64,000 nucleotides of DNA from Moringa oleifera (Eukaryota > Streptophyta > Magnoliopsida > Brassicales > Moringaceae). The position numbers and the translations under genes were made by a program. Of the stretch, positions 1 through 10,061 are shown in pieces. The DNA lies in contig JAJFZO010000080.1 in the NCBI GenBank assembly GCA_021397835.1, positions 310,001 through 374,000 of the forward strand, written 5' to 3'. Each line of letters begins with the position of its first letter. Position 1 is the stretch's first letter. The notes beneath the pieces are model-generated. The model saw only the letters and a list, made by a program, of their open reading frames with translations, was not told where the DNA came from and did no database searches.

Positions 1-1739
1 TATGATCTATGGGTTAGATCTAGAGAAAAAAAAATGTCAAAATAACAAAACACAATAAAATTTGTATAAATTAATAATTTTTTGACACCATGTAAAATAT
101 ATTAATTAAAAAAGGTATTAATTTATAAAGTGTAGCTACAATTCAATAAATATAAATTTAATCAACTTAAAGTATATTGTAATTTACCAATTCTCATAGA
201 TTAAAAATGAAGTAGTCCAAGTACTTGTATAGTTAGTGAACATGCATTTAATCAATTTAAAGTTCATCATATTTAACAGAATATAAATTAATCTAAGTGT
301 ATTTACAATTCAATGAACTTATATAATTAAGAGATTCATTATATTTACCAATTTAATCAATTAAATATGAATTAATCTAATGAAGAGACACTTAATCAAC
401 TAAAATTGATTATATTTTATTAATTTAATCAATTTTAAATATAAATTTTATTAAAGGATAATGATGTTTATTTCTTTCATATCTTAAAATAAGAATCTCA
501 TAGGAACATGTCAACTCTTTCGATTCGCTGCTTACTTTAAGGTATTACTGAGTAAAACAATACAGCTAAAATCTACTCTAGATTATCTCTTCTTGCATTC
601 ATCGTTTGGTTTCCTTTAGCTTCTTTTTTTGGTTTTTATTTTTTTTCATTTTCTTTCATTTTCCTTTTTTTTTTGTGTGGTTATATTTTTTGCTTGTTTT
701 GATGCCACAAGAATATTTTGCTACAACTCCACTTGTTTTTATTATCAAAAATTAAAATTAAAAAAACACCATAGACTAGAAAATTAAAAAAAAACAACTA
801 AATTACAACTTTAAAAGATAAAAATGACAAGAAAAAATGAAAAATGTGTCATTTAACTTGCATATAAAAAAATAAAAGTGTTGAAATTTAATAAAAAATG
901 TTTTATTATGAAAACATTGGAACTAAAAAATATATATATCTTGATTTCAATTAGTGAATATTTTAGCAACATATATTTACTTAACTTGTGTTTATAGGTT
1001 TAAAAAGAAACTCTTGTTAATTATTTCCATGTGGAAACTTCTTTAATTTCCATCATTTAATTTCTTTTTGGCTAAAGATGTCTTTAATTAATGCCTACCA
1101 TAAGACAAATAAATTTATCTCTGCAACTTCATGCCTCATATACAATTGGGCAAATATAGAAAAAAAAAATCATATTTTAATTTAAATTTCAAAATTTTGA
1201 TTGATTTAATTATATAAATTTTAATTTTATTTAATTTGAATTATGTCAACAATTTGTCAAAATCAAAGATACTCAATTTGAAAATTTTATATAAGAAATT
1301 TTGATTTGGAACATATACATACCATCAAAAAAATATATAAAATGATATATTATATTTGTTTGTTAATTTAAAATTTGATGTATTTATTAGATTAGTTATA
1401 TATATAATGCTTCAATTTAGTTCTAATGACATTTTAATTCAAAAAATTCTTAAAGAATTTGGTTGTTAAAATATTTGAAAAATATCTCAAATAAATTTTA
1501 TACTTAATTTCAAGTTCATTCCTTAAATTTGAATAATTTTTGACTTACAAAAATTTTTTTATGAACTTTTAAAAATTTTTAACTATATAAGTTTTTTTAA
1601 AAATTATTTTTGATATATTAAAATTTTAAAATTACTTATGACATAATAAATACATGTAAAAAATTTTGATTAAAATTTATTATAAAATATTTTTAATCTA
1701 AATTTTTTAAATTCAATTTTATTCAAATTAATAAATTAA

Positions 1740-1782
<43 letters not shown>

Positions 1783-2205
1783 GAAAAAAGTTAGCTTTTC
1801 ATTGGGGTTTGTTTAAAGAGAAAGCAATGTGGTACCCATTAAGAGAGCAACAACTCTTATGGCCTTACATCTACAGATAGAAATCTCAAACTTTGTTGAT
1901 TTATCACGATAAAATGTTAAAAAAGATTTGACCAATGATATATTTATAAAATAATAAATTAATTTATATTTAGGATTATATTAATAAGAGTTTATCATTG
2001 AGTTTCACACATCTATATTAGTTATCTTATTAAAAATTATAGCTCAATCCATATTAAACAAGTTATATATCAATTTTTTTAATTAAGCTAAAGTTATCAA
2101 ACTTATTTTACTAAACAAAAAATATTTACAGTTAATTACAACTAATCAATATTAAAAAATTAATTACAATCAACTTATTATTATTTTTTTTAACCAAAGT
2201 TGGTT
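1..2205. other. AT-rich intergenic DNA, no gene seen
   Basis: Both strands are full of stops and very AT-rich. Short A- and T-runs and diverged AT-rich motifs recur, but I see no coding stretch, RNA gene or transposon end apart from the TTA microsatellite. Confidence 0.6.
1742..1783. repeat. (TTA)n microsatellite
   Basis: About 13-14 uninterrupted TTA/ATT trinucleotides, ending just before a run of A residues. Confidence 0.95.
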
Positions 2206-2207
2206 CA

Positions 2208-2465
2208 TTTGACAAATATCCTTTAGAGGCAATTCAACATCATTGCTTTAGAAGCAATGCCCTCGTCACATTTCGAGTCTAATTCCTGGCACTCTGTATT
2301 GACACTGACGATAATCACCCTGAACATGAGATCACCGTCCATCACTCTAATTCATCGTCATTTGTACAACAGATTATCAATGCTATTACTTTTACAGTTT
2401 TCATTTAGCTTGTTCTGTTTTATTCACGATCCTTCCACTCATCTGAAATTCAATTTCGTCTAAAA
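2208..2465 (+). repeat. Left long terminal inverted repeat
   Basis: Its outer part, including the stretch at about 2231-2257 with the motif TTCAACATCATTGC, is nearly identical to the reverse complement of 6405-6438. Similarity then continues inwards with substitutions and small indels to about 2465. A short open frame at 2257-2463 is not conserved in the right repeat as a protein and is regarded as chance. Confidence 0.75.
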
Positions 2466-2610
2466 TGCGAATGTTGAGAATCACATGGAAAGATTAAAAA
2501 ATTAAAATTTTCAAAACCGCAACCCAAAGCTACGGGGAGATGAATCACAACATTGTCTTTAATGGGGAACAGTTCTCACAGCATTTTGGCTCGGGACCAC
2601 ATGACCCCAT

Positions 2611-2802
2611 TTACATTGCCACGCCGGACACCGGACCCCCATTGGGGATATAAAATCCTTTGGCCAGACCCATAACATCCTCTACACAAGGGGCAAAGTT
2701 TTCACTGTGATCTACGAAAACCAGCCTACCTAAGTCAGAATCCCCCCCAATTAAAGAAGCTAATGAGTAACGGACAATGACATCGGATTGAATGTCAAGA
2801 TC
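2611..2802 (-). other. Unassigned 63-codon open frame inside the element
   Basis: Read on the minus strand, this frame is open for 63 codons without an ATG at its start. Its composition is far more balanced than the AT-rich surroundings (motifs such as DSDLGRLVFVDHSENF and YIPNGGPVSGVA). I do not recognise the family. It may be an exon of a third captured gene, or part of the element's own former coding region. It ends in TAA about 450 bp downstream of the DUF2921 fragment on the same strand. Confidence 0.3.
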
Positions 2803-3051
2803 TTAATATGCCCCAACGTCGCGGCACACGACCGCATTTAACGAGCTGAGTGTCTACGTAGAGAAGCTATAAGCGTTTTGTTTTTTCTTCAATGTGGGAT
2901 ATGTTGCCATCGGGAATTGTTAGTTTCATAAGCGCACATTATAAATTCCGTTGATTACCATTAATCTCAGACCCCTTTGAAGGGAGTTTCCTTCTGGGTT
3001 CGTGATGCTGATTATGCCCATCGAGCTAAGAAGTATATTAGTGTCACTGGA

Positions 3052-3702
3052 CTCTGAGTATACCGAAAAGCAGTTTCTTCTGAGCAGGTCAGCTCAACTA
3101 GCACTTGCTGGAGATCGTAATGTGGGATTTCATAAGATTCAGAAGCTTTCCTTTTGAAAAGAGCCTCTGCTCCGGTGATCAGAGGAAGACTGTACCCAAT
3201 AGCTTGGACACCCAGCATTACAAGAGAGATGAAAAAAGCAGAATCGAGATCATGTCTGATGTGAAAGAGTTGGCTTAAGATGCAACCAATTGCGAATGAA
3301 AGTGTCAAAATCCGAAGAATCCCCTCAAGACCCTTGCAAGAAAGAATGTCTTCCCGCTGCTTCTTGTGCATAATGGGAAGAGTCTTCAGCTTAATTGTCC
3401 TAAAATAGAAAGGATCGTCTTCAGTTCTTTGGGTGGCTATAGAAATGGTAGCCGTTGGGTTGATTAACCACTGTGCTGTAGTGGGTGGGTAAGACACTAC
3501 CACTTCAATCGAGCAATCCAATCCAGCTTCAAGATCCATGCTCTCAAACAAGATCTTCCACGCAGCTCTGACGTCCCTGCAGCCAACGACATACATTGTT
3601 CCTGCATGTGGACCATAAAGACCCTCCAAGAAGAGCATAGAAAATTGCTGTAAGCCTTCCCTGCAAGTGCCAGAAGAAGCTGCTTTTCGGTATACTCAGC
3701 CT
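3052..3702. repeat. Short inverted repeat within the DUF2921 fragment
   Basis: About 30 bases at 3052-3083 reappear reverse-complemented at 3671-3702, with one or two mismatches. The copy at 3671-3702 is in its natural place in the DUF2921 reading frame (the AEYTEKQLLLAL region). The other copy sits at the broken 3' end of the gene fragment and is therefore the displaced one. Confidence 0.7.
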
Positions 3703-4600
3703 TAGTGTGATAAGGAATCTCCTCTTCTATGGCGGAAACATTTTGTAAGGGACCAATATCGCCAGACAAGTGACCAAGAGAAATAACGTCCATTTGAATA
3801 TTTGTCCTTGAAGAGTGAGAATTATCAGGAATTGCATAAACATGGAGGGTGAGATCCTCTGAGAGCGCAGAAAGGCTGGTTAAAAATTCCTCTGCACCTT
3901 CTAGTTTTGGGTAGTGTAGCAATGATTTCTTTATGACGGTCCCAAAACTAAAAGCTTCATGCTTTTCAAGAACAACACCAACTGATGCTATTTTTGAGTA
4001 GCTGTACTGCGGAAGGGATGTCCTGTAAGTAATTCCACAGCTCTGCAGGCTGCACTAGCTTTCAAACGATAAAGGGAAGTTTTACTTCCATCAAATGCTG
4101 GAAAAACTGCCATAAATTATGCTTCTTTGCTTTATGGTAAACGATATAGGAATTTTTGAAGAATTCCTTCTGTATCAAGAGGTCCAAGGAAACTAACCAT
4201 GCAAAGCAGCCCACTTGAAGAATTCCAAATTCCTTCAGCAGAAATAGTCATGTTACTAAGCCCAGATCTTCAGACCGCAGTACACTGATTCTCTGATGGG
4301 TGGAATGCCAGAACCACTGCAGCAACCCTTGCAGAACTGGTACTTCCATGTCTCCGCGTTTGCTCGCATTTAACATTCTCCATATGAAGTTTCACATCCT
4401 TAAAGCTCCCATCTGTTGCTTTAATCTCTTTATCTGACACAAACGGACCCAACTTACTGCAGCAGTCATCTGTTCAATTGCTGGGGGGGAACATAATGTC
4501 AACATATCCCACATGGAATAAAGAATACTAATTTGCTGTTTATAACTTTTTAATCTGATCGCAGCTTTCTGACTTGGGGCCCCCGGCTCATAACTGTACA
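3072..4600 (-). pseudogene. DUF2921 membrane-protein gene fragment (pseudogene)
   Basis: Three minus-strand frames together spell much of the plant-specific DUF2921 domain, found in multi-membrane-span proteins distantly related to the transmembrane part of FLY1-type E3 ligases. From upstream to downstream I read: the LGPFVSDKEIKATDGSFKD block (4456-4270), a stop, the LSNMTISAEGIWNSSSG block (about 4270-4200), a decayed middle, LEGAEEFLTSLSALSEDLTLHVYA (3922-3670) in one frame, then LFLEGLYGPHAGTMYVVGCRDVRAAW through LPLITGAEALFKRKASESYE (3638-3110) in another. The last part includes two hydrophobic segments (ILRILTLSFAIGCILSQLF and ISLVMLGVQAIGYSL). Frame breaks, internal stops and loss of the N-terminus and final membrane spans show it is dead. 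It shares orientation with the molybdate-transporter piece inside the same inverted repeats, which suggests capture. The family assignment is from remembered family motifs, not a search. Confidence 0.75.
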
Positions 4601-4639
4601 AACAGTAATTAAGTGTTTAATCTGGTAATTGAGTTGGGC

Positions 4640-4975
4640 CTGACTTCTAGGCCCACATGTGGGCTACGAATACCTGGGCACGGAAGGGGCTTTCTTGTGC
4701 TTCTCAGAGCCGTGAAAACTTTCCCAAACTCTCTCCCCTCCATGACGGTGGAAACGTAACAGGCCGTACCCTAAATCGGACCATCCTCTGGGGTCAGGCA
4801 TCGTGGCTCCTTAGCGGGGTCATTCACGGTTCAAGCCATTGGTGGGTCACATGTTATAGCCCGAGCGAAGTTTGGGCCGCGGGGCTTTCTCCTCTGAACT
4901 GCAGGGGCACTGCACTGAGGCCAGTCTGCCCCACTCATGACCTCTGATCATGGGTTAGAGGTCATCGGTTCTTCC
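4640..4975. other. GC-rich stretch of unknown origin
   Basis: About 330 bp are markedly richer in G and C than anything nearby. One plus-strand frame (4657-4947, 96 codons) is open, but its Trp- and Ser-rich product resembles no family I know, and high GC alone reduces stops. It does not look like tRNA or rRNA to me. It sits between the two captured gene fragments and could be a third captured piece or organelle-derived DNA. Confidence 0.4.
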
Positions 4976-5640
4976 ACATTAACATTGTAAATAATATATA
5001 TATTTTTTGCCTTCTCAATACTCATAACAAAGGTTTATTAGTAATCTTAATTATTTTTACTTTAATATTATAAATTTATCTTTTTTATTTGATTAAAATA
5101 GGTTAAAGAGGAAAAAAGGAACCCATCAACATAAATCAAAATTGTTGTGATCTAAATGTGTTCAATATGATTACTTCTCCTTAGTAATATTATAAATATA
5201 TTATTTTTATTTTTTAAAAAATAACACTATTTTTTAAAAAAATTATCACAAATCTGATGAAGATAATCTTAACTCCATAAAAATTATGTTTTTAGTTTAC
5301 ACTTAAAGCATGTGACACTATTTTTTTCACATTAATAATAAAAATTATACATAGATCTTTTTATTTAAAAAAATACCACATAAGATTAACGGATGATCTT
5401 AATCCAATGAAATTATAATTTTAGCTTATCTTAATGCACCCAAAGTGTCATTTTATCTCCATTTAAAAAAATAAAAAAGTTTACATAAATATTGTACTTG
5501 AGAAATAAATTACAATATATTTTCTATTGATTTTTTAAGTAATTTTAGTCTCACAATTTTCAAGTTTAACTAATTAAATCAACTTCACTGTCAACAGAAG
5601 ATCTACAATTAAACTTGAAGAAGGAAGAAGCAGAGTGTTA
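4976..5640. other. AT-rich filler inside the element
   Basis: No coding signal. Diverged A/T tracts separate the GC-rich stretch from the molybdate-transporter fragment. Confidence 0.5.
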
Positions 5641-5645
5641 TAGTG

Positions 5646-5998
5646 TTCTTAATTTTAGCACCAATAACAGCAAAATCCCACACCCAATGCCTAACACAGA
5701 GCTCAACCTAGTCAACAAAACAACATCACAAACTCACTCCTACTTTGTGTTCATATCCCTGGACGCCATATAGCCAATTATATCCTAGCAAACAATAACA
5801 ATAACCCGAGCATCCTAATCAAAAATTGACCTAAAATCCTCACAAACGAATTCTCGAACACCAGTCTAATGACCAATTTGCCGATCCCTAAAAACACCAC
5901 CGACAAACCACTCCTTGCTCTGAATCTGTACTGCCCAACTAGCCTACTTGCACCATGGCACACCGGCATTGCATTGAACTAGTATCCGACCAAATTTA
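5646..5998 (-). pseudogene. MOT1-type molybdate transporter fragment (pseudogene)
   Basis: The minus strand reads MPVCHGASRLVGQYRFRARSG, then a hydrophobic run with VVFLGIGKL, ENSFVRILGQF and LLLLFARI. After stops it resumes as RDMNTK and, further on, SVLGIGCGILLLLVLKLR. This order (PxCHGAGGLAGQYRFGAR, then GNSFVRILGQFPIGILGVLLLFAGIELA, then RDMNTKEE, then LGFGCGIVLF) is characteristic of the C-terminal membrane half of plant MOT1/MOT2 molybdate transporters, relatives of sulfate permeases. In-frame stops after RDMNTK and after FARI, and the missing N-terminal half, make it non-functional. It lies in the same orientation as the DUF2921 piece, within the same inverted repeats. Confidence 0.7.
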
Positions 5999-6173
5999 TG
6001 AACTCAACACTAATTGAAACCTTGGTTTCTCAAAGTTTTGTGCCTTGAAACAAGTCGTCCAGATAATTTGCAAATGTAATAACTGAATTAAGTACTGATA
6101 AAGGAAGCTAAGGAATTGTGGTTATGAGAAACCAAAATTTCCAATCTTCCCATGTGATCTTCAACACCTATAG

Positions 6174-6456
6174 TTTAGATGGGCTGAATTTCGGATCCTT
6201 TATGATGGAAGGATTGCCAATGAAACACAATAATAGCCGAATAAAAATGATGTAAGAATAGGAGAAATGGCACACAAAACCCGCAGTCTGTTGTAGAGAC
6301 AATGATGAGACGGAGTGATGGATTGTTATCGATGATCAGTTCAGGGCGATGATCGTCAGCACCAGTGCAAAGTGCCAAGAATTAAACAGCTGGAAGCACG
6401 GGGAGGGTATTGCTTCTAAAGCAATGATGTTGAATTTTTAAGGTTATTTGTTGAAA
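6174..6456 (-). repeat. Right long terminal inverted repeat
   Basis: This is the inverted partner of the left repeat. Shared landmarks, read on the minus strand, are TTCAACATCATTGC near the outer end, the TTGGCAC/CTGGCAC and CTGACGAT motifs in the middle, and GATCCTTCCA near the inner end. The repeats differ by several short indels, so the insertion is old. Confidence 0.75.
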
Positions 6457-6499
6457 TTTTTTAGGTTTCTTGAAGGAACTTGGTAGTTCTTCAATCTTT

Positions 6500-6874
6500 A
6501 ATGGCTCTAATACCATTTATTGGCAATGCAACAGTTGCAAGATGACTTGCAGTAGCTTAGAAACACAAAGAATGAAGTTTTTTTGGAAAATCTAAAAACC
6601 AATAGCAGAGCATTCTCGTGTATATGAATTGTAAATAGTTGATGTTAAGTTAAACAATATGTCCAAGTACAAAGTAGCTCCTAGACAAGTTCAGCAGGTA
6701 GATTTGGGTACTAATATCAATTTTGAGCTTGATTAAAAATCACTTGATAATGAGATTCATGAAAGCAGAATACAATAATCTGAATTATAAAGAGGCTATG
6801 GCATGTGAAGAAACTTTAACATAGTTGGATAGTTGGATGCAATGAAAGAAAAGATGAAGTCTCTCATAAAGTGC
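6500..6874 (+). mobile_element. Ty1-copia fragment (integrase-RT linker)
   Basis: From about 6655 the sequence matches 51460-51600 of the copia copies further right (the linker encoding APRQVQQVDL, TNINFEL and ESRIQ). It then runs into a decayed start of the reverse-transcriptase domain (YKEAMACEE, then LDAMKEKMKSL). Stops and a deletion between linker and RT are present. Just upstream, GCTCTAATACCA (6505-6516) resembles a reverse-complemented initiator-tRNA primer-binding site with one mismatch, hinting at a separate minus-strand scrap. No LTRs were found. Confidence 0.65.
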
Positions 6875-6879
6875 TTGTG

Positions 6880-7910
6880 ATTTAGCTTTTGTTTACTTTT
6901 TTATTTTTTATTTATTTGATTTATTTGAATTTTATTTTTTTTGTATTTTTATTTGTTTATTTGGTTATTCTTTATTTTTTGTTGTATTTTTATTTTTTTA
7001 ACTATTTGATTTATTTTATTTTTATCATATTTTTCTTTAAAAGATCAATGCAAACCAAAATTTTTTTTAAAATTTTTATAAAATATTTTATAATTCTTCA
7101 ATTATTTTAATTAATTTATATTATTTATTCTTATTTTTTTATTTTTTTAAGTTTGTCATTCTTTTGTCGTTTTTTAATTATTCTCCTTACTCTTTGGATT
7201 TTTTGGATTTTAAAATATTTTTTATTTTTATTTTTTGATTTTTGTATATTTATTGATATATTTATTTTATTTTTTACTTTGTTAATAAAATATATATTTT
7301 TATTTGCAAAGAGTTCAGTTTCTTTGCTATTGCTTTTTATTATATGTATTATTTTGATTTTGTTGAATTTTTTAACTACTTTAATTTTATTAAAAAATTC
7401 TTATATTTATTATTTTATCTTGTTGAGTATTTTTATTTTCTAGCACTCTTTTTTTAGTAACTTTATTTTCCTGTATTTTTTATTTGTTCTTAATTTTTTA
7501 ATTTGCCTTTATTTTTCAACTTTGTTTATGATTTTTTGGGATTTTTGTGATTTTTTTCGTATATTCTTTTGATATTTTGATATTTTAATATTTTTTACAT
7601 TTATTTTTTATTTTATTGTGTGTTTTTAGTTTGTTTCACTTATTTTGTTTTAGCAATTTTATTTTTCTTGGATTTTTTTAGTTTTTTATTTGCATATATT
7701 TTATTTTGCTTTATTTTTTAATTTTTCCATGATTTTTATGCTTATCTTAAATTTTTCCATATTTTTTAAATTTTTAAATTTTTTACTGTTTTTAAATTTT
7801 TTATGATTTTTTTATTGTATTACATTTTATTTGGTTCTATTCTTTATTTTGTTTATTTTTTAATTTTTTGATATATTTTTATTTTTTATTTTAATATTTT
7901 AATTCAGAAA
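6880..7910 (+). repeat. T-rich low-complexity repeat family, copy 1
   Basis: More than 1 kb in which the plus strand is dominated by T. Two modules recur here, at 16.2-17.95 kb, and inverted at 43.7-45.0 kb: one reads GCAAAGAGTT then TTTCT, followed by a TATGTATTAT-TTTTGATTTTGTTGA block; the other reads TTTTAGTAACTTTATTTTT. Long open frames here (6889-7110, 7153-7443) encode only Phe, Leu and Ile and are composition artefacts. Confidence 0.6.
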
Positions 7911-8439
7911 ATTACATATATAAGACCTCACCATAATTTTATTAATTTATTTGGTTTTTAAATTTTTCACCACTCATTTTTAATCAAAATTTTGAATTTT
8001 ATTTCATTTTTTAAAATATTTTTATAAAAATAGTAATTGAGTCATGGCCTTCAGAAGCAGGGGTAATTGAATAAAATAAATCATAGCATTTAATGCCTCC
8101 TTCAAGGGGTACAAACAGATTGTATGACTTTTATATAATTTGATGACATTGTCCTGACGTTATCAAAATTCTATCACTGCCTGAATGTGAGGATAAAAAA
8201 CTAAATAAACAAAATACTTGGAAGTCAAACTGATCCCAAAATGCCGTAATGGAAAAGTTCACAATTTATGAATCTGCACCTAACTCAAACAATTTACAAG
8301 ACCAAATTTATGCATTAAAAGCTATGTTCTCCCATACCTTCAACATCAGGTTGGGTGGCTGAATAACTCATTCTTAAGAGAAAGAAGAATATCGACCGTT
8401 TTATGATTGGGCACAGAGGATGCCATTTGGGAAGGCCTA
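7911..8439. other. Intergenic, no gene seen
   Basis: AT-rich DNA with one less biased patch near 8040-8400. No frame, RNA or transposon end is recognisable. Confidence 0.4.
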
Positions 8440-8933
8440 TAGATGGAGGTGATCACTATTCGGTTCAAACCGGTGAACTAAACCATAACTTTTACGTTTT
8501 GAATCGAATCGCAACCTTTAAGTTTTGAATAGAATTGAAATCAGTATAAATGATTTCAATTTTAAATCGTAATCGAAATTATTTTAAAAATAATTTGGTT
8601 TGGTTTTAAATTAAATTAATTTTTAAAATATTAAAAATAATTTTAATTTTAAAATGTATATTTCAATAAAATATGATTATTTTTATTTTTAATTTTATTA
8701 AAAATTTATAATTAAAATAAAAATATTAAATTTATAATTAAAATATGAATCGAAACCGAGCCTGAACTTAAACTTGAATCGCTTATGAACTGAAATCTGA
8801 ACCGCTTTTGAATCGAACTTCAATCGGAATGCAGCTTAACAGTTCTGAATCTAGTTCATCCTAACTATGAACCTTGAACCGATAGTTCAAAATCAAAACT
8901 GAACCGAATCTGGTCCGTGGTCACCCCTACCTT
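8440..8933. mobile_element. TIR element (MITE-like, hAT-type ends)
   Basis: The left end reads GAGGTGATCACTATTCGGTTC. The right end, reverse-complemented, reads AGGGGTGACCACGGACC and then GATTCGGTTCAG. Between them lie repeated GAATCGAA/AACCG motifs and an AT-rich core with no coding frame. Ends of the form TAGGGGTGA-CATTCGGTTCGGTT are a familiar class of small non-autonomous plant DNA elements. The target-site duplication was not resolved. Confidence 0.55.
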
Positions 8934-9459
8934 CCCCTGGCAACCTCTTGCTACCCCTTGAACTCCAAGCAATATAAAATATTAACTTTATATCAAGTTG
9001 TTGTTTTACTTCATTGGATGAGTAATGGGCTTCCAATATTATATTGAAGCCAAACATAAACACAGAAATGGTGGTGCAGAAAAGAGAAAAGATAGCCATG
9101 AAAGCGAAAAGCCAACATGAAGGAAGAGAAAGTAGCAAAGCAAGTAGAAGAGTATATTTTAATTATATATTCAATTTAGATTTAATTGTATTAATTACCT
9201 AAGTATGTGCTTTTATTTTTAATTATATATTGGAATTTTTGGTTTTAGTTTATTAAAGTCATCAGTAATTTAATTTTTTTTAAATAACTTGAAAATTAAA
9301 TAAATGTTAATTAATTCTTTTAAAAACATAAGATTTAAAATTAAAAGAAATTAAAAAGATGAGAAAATTAAATGAAAGATTCCTCCCCTTCTTTTTTCTT
9401 CTTGCTTCCTTTCTTTTTCTTTTTCTTTTTCTTTTTTTTAATCTCCCTTTCTCTCTCGG
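8934..9459. other. Intergenic, no gene seen
   Basis: AT-rich with a pyrimidine tract at 9390-9440. A minus-strand open frame at 8893-9138 overlaps the TIR element end and is not supported. Confidence 0.4.
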
Positions 9460-9860
9460 CTTGACCGTTCCAATAGTAATGGGTTCTGTGAGATTGATTT
9501 AGATGTTGAACAAGGTGATCAAAGAATGGCGTGTCCGCTGAAAATCTAAGAGATGAACTTGGACTTGGGGGGACTGTGCTAGAGGAGAAATGAGGACGAA
9601 CACTGCTGCCTCTTCTGTGGCGCGCATCGGGATGGCACGTGCGTGTTACTTCGGAGCTTTGCTCTGCTCAAGGGAGTCGGATTGTGTCCAAACGCAACAC
9701 CACGAAGGACATGATTGCTTGCAAGGAAAGAGACCGTGTGGAGATATATATGCCTAAGGGTTGGGAAAGCAGTGGGCCTGAATGGTCATGACTGGCTTCA
9801 GATGAAGCTTTTGGGTCAAAGCATCAGTAACTCCATCAGGGCTACACTACGCTTCAATTT
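9460..9860. other. Less AT-rich patch with a G-box
   Basis: About 400 bp with near-balanced composition and several GC-rich words, including CACGTG (G-box core) near 9637. Stops occur in all frames and no protein family is recognisable. It could be an old exon, a promoter remnant or a transposon fragment. Confidence 0.3.
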
Positions 9861-10024
9861 CACTCTCTAAAAAGTGAACCCAAGGTTTCGATTTTGGTTG
9901 GATGGGTTAAACCATGTCTCTTTCTCCCCTTCCTTTCACCATCTGTCCTTCCCCCTTTTTCTCTTTCTTTCATGTTTTATTTTAAATTTTCTCTTCTTCT
10001 GTTGGCATGTTGCACTATTGTCCA

Positions 10025-10061
10025 TATATATATATATATTTAGAGAGAGAGAGAGAGAGAT
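10025..10061. repeat. Compound (TA)n-(GA)n microsatellite
   Basis: Seven or eight TA units are followed after a few bases by about nine GA units. Confidence 0.9.

Larger units (their letters stand above)
2208..6456. mobile_element. Pack-MULE-like element with captured gene fragments
   Basis: A roughly 4.25-kb segment is bounded by two long inverted repeats, each about 260-280 bp and clearly homologous though diverged. Between them lie, all on the minus strand, a degraded DUF2921 gene fragment, a degraded molybdate-transporter fragment and an unassigned 63-codon open frame, plus a GC-rich stretch. I see no transposase. Long TIRs plus fragments of unrelated host genes are the hallmark of non-autonomous Mutator-like (Pack-MULE) elements in plants. 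I could not define a clean 9-bp target-site duplication because the outermost TIR bases are eroded and AT-rich. Alternative: an inverted duplication that happened to enclose two pseudogenes. Confidence 0.6.

Noticed and set aside
2257..2463. 68-codon plus-strand frame
   Set aside because: Lies wholly in the left inverted repeat and is not preserved as a protein in the right repeat.
4657..4947. 96-codon frame in the GC-rich block
   Set aside because: High GC lowers stop frequency. No motif and no recognised relative, so the block is reported without a gene call.
6505..6516. Primer-binding site of a complete minus-strand retrotransposon
   Set aside because: GCTCTAATACCA differs by one base from the usual site and no LTR pair flanks it; treated as a possible scrap only.
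6889..7443. Hydrophobic membrane-protein-like frames
   Set aside because: Phe/Leu/Ile-only peptides from T-rich repeat DNA; the same occurs at 16239-16615 and, on the minus strand, 43696-43959.
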